The notes under the pieces are model-generated. The model did not search any database. It saw only the letters and a program-made list of their open reading frames with translations, and was not told the origin of the DNA. DNA of 64,000 nucleotides from Kibdelosporangium banguiense (GTDB lineage: Bacteria; Actinomycetota; Actinomycetes; Mycobacteriales; Pseudonocardiaceae): NCBI RefSeq assembly GCF_017876405.1, contig NZ_JAGINW010000001.1:372001-436000 (forward strand), in the 5' to 3' direction. This document shows, piece by piece, positions 45,145 to 52,534 of the stretch (its first letter is position 1; each line of letters begins with the position of its first letter). The translations under genes were made by a program, and so were the position numbers.

Positions 45145-45914
45145 CCGGCGTGCTGGAACTGCACGGCGTGGGCAAGACATTCTCGGTGCACGGACGGGAA
45201 GTCCGTGCACTCGACGGGATCGACCTGAAGGTTTCGCGCGGGGACTTCGTCTGCGTGTGCGGGGCGAGCGGGTCGGGCAAGTCGACGCTGCTTTCGTTGG
45301 TGGCCGGTCTGGCCACCCCCAGCGAGGGCGAGGTCGTGCTCGACGGCACGCCGGTCACCGGCCCGGGTCCCGACCGCGGGCTCGTCCCGCAGGCGGGCAG
45401 CCTGTACCCGTGGCGAACGGTCGAGCGCAATGTCGCGTTTGGACTAGAGCTGCTGCCGGTGAGCTCGGCCGAACGGGCCAGGCGGGTCGACTGGTATCTG
45501 GCCGAGACCGGGCTGTCGGGATTCCGCAAGTCACTGCCACGGCAGCTTTCCGGCGGCCAGCAGCAACGCGTGGCCATCGCCCGGGCCCTGGCGTGCGAGC
45601 CCGAGCTGTTGCTGCTCGACGAGCCGTTCGGCGCGCTGGACGTGCAGACCAAAGAGGACATGCAGGTGCTGATCAGGCAGGTCTGGCAGGACACCGGCAC
45701 CACGGTGCTGATGGTCACTCACGACGTGGAGGAAGCGGTGTTCCTCGGCCAACGGGTCATCGTGCTGGCCAGCGACCCCGGCCGGGTGGCCGCCGACATC
45801 ACGGTCGATCTGCCCCGGCAGCGCGACCTCGGGGTCAAACGCACCCCCGGTTTCCTGTCGCTGCGCGCGACCATCGAAGATCTCGTCCGCGCCCAGCACC
45901 AAAAAGTGAGCTGA
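45141..45914 (+). CDS. ATPase of the SsuB/TauB/NrtD-type importer
   Basis: A 257-residue ATPase from ATG 45141: Walker A GASGSGKST, Q-loop VPQAGSLYPWRTV, signature LSGGQQQRVAIARAL, Walker B LLLLDEPFGALDVQT and H-loop THDVEEAVFL. LDVQT and the EEAVFLGQRVIVLA region are typical of the nitrate/sulfonate/taurine group. The open frame extends far upstream within the permease gene, but only as a shadow. The conservon begins 24 bp downstream, so readthrough is possible. Confidence 0.93.
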   Translation: MTGVLELHGVGKTFSVHGREVRALDGIDLKVSRGDFVCVCGASGSGKSTLLSLVAGLATPSEGEVVLDGTPVTGPGPDRGLVPQAGSLYPWRTVERNVAFGLELLPVSSAERARRVDWYLAETGLSGFRKSLPRQLSGGQQQRVAIARALACEPELLLLDEPFGALDVQTKEDMQVLIRQVWQDTGTTVLMVTHDVEEAVFLGQRVIVLASDPGRVAADITVDLPRQRDLGVKRTPGFLSLRATIEDLVRAQHQKVS

Positions 45915-45938
45915 GCCAAGCCCGCAGGAGGAGGTGGC

Positions 45939-48695
45939 ATGAAGCACCTGAAGACGCCGTCGAGACGAGGCAAGAAGAACACCAAACTGCTTGGCCGGCT
46001 GGGCATCCGGGGCAAGCTGAACCTGCTCCTCCTGCTTCCGCTCGCAGCGGTGCTGCTGGTCGCGACACCGTTCGTGGTGGTGCAGGCCAACAGCGCGGCG
46101 TCCGCGGGATCGACCGCGGACTCCGCCCGCTACACGAGGGAAGTCGGTGGCCTGGTCTGGGAGCTGCAGCGGGAACGGCTGCTCACCGCGGCCTATCTCG
46201 CGTCCCCGCGCAGCGACAGCCAGGCGATGGAACGCCAGCAGCGCAAGGTGGACGACACCGTCAGCCAGGTCCGGTCCTCGCTCGGTGACGACCTGACCGA
46301 GGAACTGGCGTCCGCGCTGGTCCGGGTCGGTTCGCTGAACGAGTTACGGCAAGGTGCCCTGGCACGAGGCGTTTCCGTGGACTCCGTGGCGCGTACGTAT
46401 CACGCCGTGGTCGAAGCGGTCATCGACTCGCTGCGGCTCGTGCCGCAGCTCACGAGTGACGCCGAGGGCACCCGGCAGCTGACCGCTCTCGAGGCGCTGC
46501 TGCTGTCCAACGAGTACGGCGAGCTCGAGGGCATGGCCCTGATCGCCACGGCAGTCAACCGCACGACCGGCCAGATCGTGCTGGAGGACGCCACCCAGCA
46601 AGCCAAGATGTTCACCGAGCGTTTCGTGCAGCAGGCAGACCTCGAGCACGCCGGTCTGGTCGTGCAGGTGGCTGAAGGCCCGTCGGCGCTCGCGGTGGAG
46701 GCACTCTCGGCCAAGATGCCCACCGATTCACGCAACACCACCGCGGTCGAGTCGTTCGCCAACGAGGCCCTCAACACCGTCGGTGCCCAGTCGGGCCTGC
46801 GGCGCACAGTCCAGGACCGGGTCACCAGCCAGATCACCGACGCCGCAACGGCTCGTGCCGACAGCGCGCAGAGTGTGGCGTGGCTGGTCGGTGGCGGTGC
46901 GGCCGCGCTGTTCGCTCTGGTCGCCGCGCTGACCGTGGTCGTGAGCCGCTCGATCGCCAACCCGCTGAAGAAGCTGACCGAAGCCGCGACGGACGTCGCC
47001 CAGCTGGCCGAGTCCGAACTGGTCCGAGTCAGCGACACCGAGGTCGTCGAGCAGCAGGTGCCACGACTGACCGAGATCAACGTGACCTCCAGCGACGAGA
47101 TCGGCCAGCTGGCGGTCGCGTTCAACCAGGTGCAGTCCACCGCGGCGCGGCTGGTCGAACGTCAGGCCGTCACCCGGCACAACGTCAGTCTGATGTTCGC
47201 CAACGTCGCCCAGCGCACGCAGAACCTGGTCGGCCGGCAGCTCGCCCTGGTCGACGAGCTGGAGCGCAACGAGCAGGACTCGCGCCTGCTGGAACGGCTC
47301 TACCAGCTCGACCACCTCTCCACCCGCCTGCGCCGTAACGCCGACAACCTGCTGGTGGTCTCCGGTACCCGGACCGACGCGGGTCTGGGCGGGCCGTCCC
47401 TGCTGGCCAACGCGATGCGGTCGGCACTGGCGGAGATCGAGGACTACCAACGAGTCCGGCTGGGCGACATGCCCGAGGTCACGCTGCCGTCCTCGCTCGG
47501 CTCGGATCTGATCCTGGTGTTCGCCGAGCTGATGGAGAACGCCACGTCGTTCTCCCCGCCGGACTCGTTCGTCGAAGTCAGCACCACGTTCACCAACGAG
47601 GGCGCGTGCGTGGTCAGCATCGTCGACCACGGCATCGGGATGAAACCCGCGCAGCTGCTTGAGGAGAACCGGCGTCTGGTCGACCGTGAACGCCTGGACG
47701 TCGCACCGACCAGCGTGCTCGGTCTGTTCGTGGTCGGCCGCCTGGCCCGCAGGCACTCGCTCGGCGTCGACCTGATCCCGACCCACGGCGGCGGAATCAC
47801 CGCGCGGCTGGCGATCCCGCCCGCGCTGTTCAGCCGTCCGATGCCGGCCGTACCGCCGCCTGCGGCCCGGCCCGTGGCCCAGCCACAGGCACCGGTCCAG
47901 GCACAGGCCCAGGCGCAGCCCCGGGTCCAGATGCCCGGCATGCCGGAGATGCGCATCCCGCCGGCCCAGCACAACGCGGGATTCTCCTGGTTCCCCGATG
48001 ATCTGGCCGCGGTGGCGAGTTCGGACGCTCCGATCACCGAGACACCGGCTCCGGCTCCCCCGGCGCCTACTCCGCCGCCGGTCCAGGAGCCCGCTCCGGC
48101 CCAGGCCGCTGCCGCGCCTGAGGTCGCATCCGAAAGCCGGGCCGGGCTCAAGCGACGCGTGGCCGGTGCTCAGCTTCCGGGTGGCGCTTCCATTCCACCG
48201 CCCAACAAGCTCGGTGTGCCCGCGGCTGTCACTCCCCGGCCGGTGGCTCCGCCTCCGCCACCGGCTGCCCCACCGAAGCACGACGCGGCTGCGGCCCGTG
48301 CGGCGATGGACGGCTTCCAGAGTGCCTTCGCCAAGGCGTCGGCGACACCTCCGCCGCCACTGCCGGACGCGCCACCAGCCGTACAGCAGCCACAGGCACA
48401 GCAACCAGCACCCAAGCCGGCCCAACCGGTCACTACTTCGGTTTCCGGGTCCCTGCCAGCGCCCCTGTCGCGAGACGGCCTGACCCGGCGGGTCCCGGGC
48501 GCCAACCTCGCTCCCGGCCTGCGCAACACCAAGTCGTCGAGTCCGCCGCTGCTGAGGTCCGCGCCCAAGAAGTACAAGGCGCGCGACCCGGAAGCCGAAC
48601 GGGCTTCCCTCGACGCGTTCGCAACCGGGCTGGCGCGCGCCCTCGTCCCGGAGGAAGCCGTTGACACTGATCCGATGAAAGAGAGCAGAGCATGA
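45939..48695 (+). CDS. Conservon histidine kinase (CvnA-like) with nitrate-sensing-type domain
   Basis: A 918-residue membrane kinase. TM1 is at about 26-48, an extracytoplasmic NIT-type helical sensor at about 50-305 and TM2 at about 308-332, followed by a HAMP linker (RSIANPLKKLTEAATDVAQLAE). A helical region without a clear H-box leads into an HATPase domain (VFAELMENATSFSPP; VDHGIGMKP; GLFVVGRLARRHSLGVDL). About the last 280 residues are Pro/Ala-rich and disordered, with short conserved LKRRVAGAQLPGG and LTRRVPGANL repeats. In streptomycetes CvnA acts with CvnB-D as a membrane-bound complex resembling a eukaryotic G-protein-coupled system. It is coupled to the roadblock gene (ATGA). Confidence 0.92.
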   Translation: MKHLKTPSRRGKKNTKLLGRLGIRGKLNLLLLLPLAAVLLVATPFVVVQANSAASAGSTADSARYTREVGGLVWELQRERLLTAAYLASPRSDSQAMERQQRKVDDTVSQVRSSLGDDLTEELASALVRVGSLNELRQGALARGVSVDSVARTYHAVVEAVIDSLRLVPQLTSDAEGTRQLTALEALLLSNEYGELEGMALIATAVNRTTGQIVLEDATQQAKMFTERFVQQADLEHAGLVVQVAEGPSALAVEALSAKMPTDSRNTTAVESFANEALNTVGAQSGLRRTVQDRVTSQITDAATARADSAQSVAWLVGGGAAALFALVAALTVVVSRSIANPLKKLTEAATDVAQLAESELVRVSDTEVVEQQVPRLTEINVTSSDEIGQLAVAFNQVQSTAARLVERQAVTRHNVSLMFANVAQRTQNLVGRQLALVDELERNEQDSRLLERLYQLDHLSTRLRRNADNLLVVSGTRTDAGLGGPSLLANAMRSALAEIEDYQRVRLGDMPEVTLPSSLGSDLILVFAELMENATSFSPPDSFVEVSTTFTNEGACVVSIVDHGIGMKPAQLLEENRRLVDRERLDVAPTSVLGLFVVGRLARRHSLGVDLIPTHGGGITARLAIPPALFSRPMPAVPPPAARPVAQPQAPVQAQAQAQPRVQMPGMPEMRIPPAQHNAGFSWFPDDLAAVASSDAPITETPAPAPPAPTPPPVQEPAPAQAAAAPEVASESRAGLKRRVAGAQLPGGASIPPPNKLGVPAAVTPRPVAPPPPPAAPPKHDAAAARAAMDGFQSAFAKASATPPPPLPDAPPAVQQPQAQQPAPKPAQPVTTSVSGSLPAPLSRDGLTRRVPGANLAPGLRNTKSSSPPLLRSAPKKYKARDPEAERASLDAFATGLARALVPEEAVDTDPMKESRA

Positions 48696-49123
48696 TGTCG
48701 CCCCCCGGAGTCAGCACGGAGGCCCAGAACTTCAACTGGCTCGTGAGCCGCTTCGCCCAGGGCACCGCCGGTGCGATCGCGGCGATCGCGGTGTCCGCCG
48801 ACGGACTGCTGATCGCGATGTCGTCGGATCTGGCCAGGCAGAACGCGGACCGGCTGGCGGCGATCTCCTCGGCGATGCTGGGGCTGGCCAACGGTGTGTC
48901 CGACACGCACCCGCTCGGCCAGCCCGACAAGATCATCATCGAGCTGGAGCGCGGCTACCTGCTCGTCTGCACGATCAGCATCGGCTGCTCGCTGGGTGTG
49001 CTGGCCTCCAAGCAGGCCAGCCTCGGCACGATCGCCTACGAGATGGCGATGTTCGCCAACCGGGCGAGCGCCGTGCTGACCCCGCAGCTGATCGAGGAAC
49101 TCAAGAACTCTGTCGGCCAGTAG
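48692..49123 (+). CDS. Roadblock/LC7 protein (CvnB-like)
   Basis: A 143-residue roadblock/LC7 protein. FNWLVSRFAQGTAGAIAAIAVSADGLLIAMS and later SIGCSLGVLASKQASLG are given here as the family's two central segments. It is the second gene of the conservon and probably acts on the GTPase, as MglB does on MglA. The start overlaps the stop of the kinase gene (ATGA). Confidence 0.93.
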   Translation: MMSPPGVSTEAQNFNWLVSRFAQGTAGAIAAIAVSADGLLIAMSSDLARQNADRLAAISSAMLGLANGVSDTHPLGQPDKIIIELERGYLLVCTISIGCSLGVLASKQASLGTIAYEMAMFANRASAVLTPQLIEELKNSVGQ

Positions 49124-49139
49124 GTAGTGAGGAGGAGAG

Positions 49140-49502
49140 ATGTCCGGCAGAGGCGACGATCCCGACGTCACGCTGTTGCGGCCATATCTCATGACGTCCG
49201 GCCGCACCAAACCGGTCGACCACACCCTCGAGATCGAGGCACAGGTCATGACCAGCAAGCTTGGCGCGGCCTCACACCCGAATCTCACCTTCGAGCGGCG
49301 CGACATCATCTCGTTGTGCCGCAAGACGATGTCGGTCGCCGAGGTGGCCGCCATGCTCAAGCTGCACATCGGGGTGGCCCGGGTGCTGGTGGCCGACCTG
49401 GCCGCGCTCGGCTATGTCGTCATCCGCCGTCCGGAAGCCGAACTGCCCCAAGACCTCCGCATGATCGAAAGGGTCATCCGTGGACTCGAATCCCTCCGCT
49501 GA
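49140..49502 (+). CDS. DUF742 protein (CvnC-like)
   Basis: A 120-residue DUF742 protein: LLRPYLMTSGRTKPVDHTLEIEA is its N-terminal hallmark (TSGRTKP), followed by a winged-helix-like part (ERRDIISLCRKTMSVAEVAAMLKL). It is the third conservon gene, with GGAGGAGAG before ATG 49140. Its last 23 bases overlap the GTPase gene. Confidence 0.93.
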   Translation: MSGRGDDPDVTLLRPYLMTSGRTKPVDHTLEIEAQVMTSKLGAASHPNLTFERRDIISLCRKTMSVAEVAAMLKLHIGVARVLVADLAALGYVVIRRPEAELPQDLRMIERVIRGLESLR

Positions 49503-50079
49503 GCCGGGTGCCAAGAAGCCGCCCACACCGGTAAAGATCGTCATCGCGGGCGGGTTCGGAGTCGGCAAGACCACCGCGGTCGCGTCCATCTCCGAGATCC
49601 CGCCGCTGCGCACCGAGGCGGCGATCACCTCGGTCGGTGCCGAGATCGACCGCACCGGCCACACCCCGGCCAAGACCACCACCACCGTGGCGATGGACTT
49701 CGGCTGCATCACCATCGACGACGACGTCAAGCTGTACCTGTTCGGCACGCCCGGCCAGGACCGCTTCGGCTTCATGTGGCACGACCTGGTGGTCGGCGCG
49801 CTGGGCGCGTTGGTCATCGTGGACACCCGCAGGCTCGACGACTGCTACCCGGCGGTCGACTACTTCGAGAAGGCGGGCGTGCCGTTCGTGGTGGCGGTCA
49901 ACAAGTTCGACGGCATGCTCAGCCACGATCTCAACGACGTGCGCTGGGCGCTGGCGGTCTCCGACGAGGTGCCGCTGGTGACGTTCGACGCCCGGGAGAA
50001 GCTTTCCGTGCGTGACGCGTTGCTTGCCGTGCTGCGCAACACTTTCAGCCGCGCCCAGGCGCAGGTCGCGACTCCCTGA
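49480..50079 (+). CDS. Conservon small GTPase (CvnD-like)
   Basis: A 199-residue GTPase from GTG 49480, inside the end of the DUF742 gene. The P-loop GGFGVGKTT lies at about 26-34, the G3 region is LFGTPGQDRFGF and the G4 motif is NKFD. The Asp-to-Pro/Gly-Gln variation in G3 (GTPGQDRF) is usual for conservon GTPases. It completes the four-gene set and is the likely output switch of the membrane kinase. Effectors are unknown; the adjacent AfsR-type regulator is a candidate by position only. Confidence 0.93.
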   Translation: MDSNPSAEPGAKKPPTPVKIVIAGGFGVGKTTAVASISEIPPLRTEAAITSVGAEIDRTGHTPAKTTTTVAMDFGCITIDDDVKLYLFGTPGQDRFGFMWHDLVVGALGALVIVDTRRLDDCYPAVDYFEKAGVPFVVAVNKFDGMLSHDLNDVRWALAVSDEVPLVTFDAREKLSVRDALLAVLRNTFSRAQAQVATP

Positions 50080-50101
50080 CGCTCGCTCGCGGACGGTTCG
50101 A

Positions 50102-50117
50102 TGGCATGATGATGCCA
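50102..50117. promoter_or_regulatory. Inverted repeat before the BTAD-NB-ARC regulator gene
   Basis: TGGCAT-GATG-ATGCCA is a perfect 6-bp inverted repeat between the conservon and GTG 50155. It may be an operator of the regulator gene; it is too weak for a terminator. Confidence 0.35.
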
Positions 50118-50154
50118 AATCAGAGCCGTCCGCTGGGGAGCAGGGAGAGCGCTG

Positions 50155-51654
50155 GTGAGGCCAGCCGTCCGGGTCACGCTGCTCGGGCCCTTGCGGGCAT
50201 GGCGTGACGGGGCCGAGGTGGAGCTGGGCCCGCCGCAGCAACGCCTGCTGCTGGCGGTCCTGCTGGCCCAGGCCGGACGCCCGGTCGGCCTGGACACGCT
50301 GGTCGACGTCCTCTGGGAGGACAACCCGCCCAGCAGCGCGGTCAATGTCGTGCGCCGGTATGTCGGGGCGTTGCGCCGGATCTTCGAACCTTCGCTGCCG
50401 GCCCGGGCAACCGGATCGTGGCTGTTCGGCGAAGGCGGGGCGTACCGGCTGGCCGTCCCGCCGCAGTCTTGTGACCTGGCCGAATTCCGGGAACTGACAA
50501 GTCAGGCCCGCAAGCTGGCCGGCTCGGGCGAGCCGGCCGGCGCGGTCGGCGTGTACGTCACCGGGTTGCAGCTGTGGCAGGGTCGCGTCGTCGAGGGCGT
50601 CGCCGCGCCTGCCCGCGCCCGAGCGGCTTTCACCGATATCGACCGCGAAGGTGCCGAGGTCACCCTTGAGGCCTTGGACCTGGCGCTGACCTGCGGATTG
50701 GCCGCCGATCTGGTGCCGTACGCACGTCAGGCCGTCGCGATGGACGAGCTCAACGAGGCGATGCAGGCACGGCTGATGCTGGCGCTGGCCGCATCGGGCA
50801 ATCAGGCTGCGGCGTTGAAGACCTACGAGACGATCCGGGACAGGCTGGCCGACGAACTCGGCATTGCTCCTGGTCCTGAGCTGGCGTCTGCGTTCCAGAC
50901 GGTCCTCGCACCGCCGGACCCCGCTGTCCTGCCCGCACAGCTGCCACCGGACTTGCCCACGTTCGCTGGACGGCGTGCGGAACTGAAATCCCTGGCGTCA
51001 GAAGGCCAGGTCACAGTGGCGATCGACGGGATGCCCGGCACAGGCAAAACGACATTGGCGGTGCACTGGGCGCATTCGGTGGCCGATCGGTTCCCGGACG
51101 GCCAGCTGTACGTGAACATGCGCGGTTCCGAGATTTCACCAGCCGAGGCATTGCGTGGTTTCCTTGACGCACTGGGCATCCAGCCGGGCCAGATACCGTC
51201 CACTGTGGATGATCAGGTGGCCTTGTACCGGCGTCTGCTGTCCGGCCGCCAAGTGCTGGTACTGATCGACAACGTCCGGGATGCGGCTTCAGTCCAGCCC
51301 TTGCTGCCTCACACGGCGGGCTGCCATGTGGTCGTGACCAGCCGCGACCGGATGACCGGCCTGACCGCGCACCACGTCACCCTGACCACACTGTCCTATG
51401 CGGACGCTCGGGAGATCCTGGTTCGCAGGCTGGGCCAGGAAAAGGTGGACGCCGAGCCGGACGCGGTCGCGGAGATCATCGCGCTGTGCCGCCGTCTGCC
51501 GCTCGCTTTGGCCATCGTCGCCGCACGCGCCGCGGCAAACCCGCACTTCCCACTGAGCGCGGTCGTCGCCAAACTCAAGACACCCGGGCGCTCAGCCCGG
51601 ACCATCTTCGAAGAACTCCGCCTCCCCCTCGGCGGCGCAGTCCCCGTCGACTGA
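50155..51654 (+). CDS. BTAD/NB-ARC regulator without TPR domain (short AfsR-like)
   Basis: A 499-residue protein from GTG 50155. It has an OmpR-like winged helix (about 1-100), a BTAD domain (about 105-250, CDLAEFRELTSQAR to LADELGIAPGPEL) and an NB-ARC ATPase with Walker A DGMPGTGKT (291-299) and Walker B VLVLIDNVRD. It ends soon after RLPLALAIVAARAA, so the winged-helix end of the NB-ARC and all TPR repeats of AfsR are missing. The downstream sequence does not continue the protein in another frame. It may be a naturally short form controlled by partners, for instance the conservon just upstream. Confidence 0.88.
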   Translation: MRPAVRVTLLGPLRAWRDGAEVELGPPQQRLLLAVLLAQAGRPVGLDTLVDVLWEDNPPSSAVNVVRRYVGALRRIFEPSLPARATGSWLFGEGGAYRLAVPPQSCDLAEFRELTSQARKLAGSGEPAGAVGVYVTGLQLWQGRVVEGVAAPARARAAFTDIDREGAEVTLEALDLALTCGLAADLVPYARQAVAMDELNEAMQARLMLALAASGNQAAALKTYETIRDRLADELGIAPGPELASAFQTVLAPPDPAVLPAQLPPDLPTFAGRRAELKSLASEGQVTVAIDGMPGTGKTTLAVHWAHSVADRFPDGQLYVNMRGSEISPAEALRGFLDALGIQPGQIPSTVDDQVALYRRLLSGRQVLVLIDNVRDAASVQPLLPHTAGCHVVVTSRDRMTGLTAHHVTLTTLSYADAREILVRRLGQEKVDAEPDAVAEIIALCRRLPLALAIVAARAAANPHFPLSAVVAKLKTPGRSARTIFEELRLPLGGAVPVD

Positions 51655-51720
51655 CTCCGGCCAGCTGTCCTCTCCGCTCGTCACACCGTTGATCACACGG
51701 ACTCCCACACTTGTCTCCCT

Positions 51721-52422
51721 TCAAGCCGACTCGTCGTAGACGTCCTCTCCGGCAAGCACCTGGGCCTGGATGCGGCGCAGCGCCGGGCCTGGATGCATCG
51801 TGTCGCGGAACAGCCGCAACGCCTCAGCGCGGCGGCCGCTCAACGCCAACGCCTTCATCAGCAGCTCCCGGAAAACCGGTCGCTGCGGATGGCAGGTCAC
51901 CATGTGCTCGAGCTCGGCAACCGGTGCCGCACCACGACGCAGCCGGACTCGTGAAAGCTCCTCCATCGTCTTCAGCCGCCGCTCGGCCAGCCGGGGCCGT
52001 TCCCCCTCGGCAAACGGCCCCGGCACCTTCGACAGCGCGTCGCCCCGCCACAACTCCAACGCCCGTACCAGCGTTTCTTCAGCCTGACGGTCGTCCTTGG
52101 CAACTTGGCCCCGCCAGTACAACTGCTCGAACCGCCGGGCATCCACCTGGGCCCGCTCAATCCCCAGCACATACCCGGCCGGCGCGGTCTCCACATCCAG
52201 CACCCGCCGCAATCCCGCGATATAGCTGTACAAGTTGCTCATCGCACTCGCCGGCCGAGGCTGTCCCCACACTGCCCACAACAACTCGTCCTTGCCGACC
52301 ACCCGGCCCGCGTTGATCGCCAGAACCGCCAGAACCGCCCGCTGCCGGGCAGATCCCACCGCCTGCTCACGGCCGTCCCGCAGAATCCGGACCGGCCCCA
52401 GCAGCTGCACCTCGGCTCTCAT
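51721..52422 (-). CDS. SARP-family transcriptional activator
   Basis: A 233-residue SARP with a winged helix (about 1-95: EVQLLGPVRILRDGREQ, RQRAVLAVLAINAG, MSNLYSYIAGLRRVLD) and a BTAD domain (about 100-225: ARRFEQLYWRGQ, ALELWRGDALSKV). SARPs activate secondary-metabolite operons by binding direct heptamer repeats that overlap the -35 region. No biosynthetic operon is in the window, so the target is not obvious. It is divergent from the STAND gene, with an inverted repeat between them. Confidence 0.9.
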   Translation of the reverse strand: MRAEVQLLGPVRILRDGREQAVGSARQRAVLAVLAINAGRVVGKDELLWAVWGQPRPASAMSNLYSYIAGLRRVLDVETAPAGYVLGIERAQVDARRFEQLYWRGQVAKDDRQAEETLVRALELWRGDALSKVPGPFAEGERPRLAERRLKTMEELSRVRLRRGAAPVAELEHMVTCHPQRPVFRELLMKALALSGRRAEALRLFRDTMHPGPALRRIQAQVLAGEDVYDESA

Positions 52423-52462
52423 TAGCCGGACGCTAGCCAGATGTAGTGGACAAATAGTGAGT

Positions 52463-52478
52463 GCCCCTGGTCAGGGGC
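52463..52478. promoter_or_regulatory. Inverted repeat in the SARP/STAND divergent promoter region
   Basis: GCCCCTG-GT-CAGGGGC is a perfect 7-bp inverted repeat in the middle of the 112-bp divergent region, and could serve both promoters. Confidence 0.4.
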
Positions 52479-52534
52479 TACTCTTGCCAGCCGGCAATCC
52501 GTATGGTCGTTTTATGTGACATCCGGAGAAGCCG

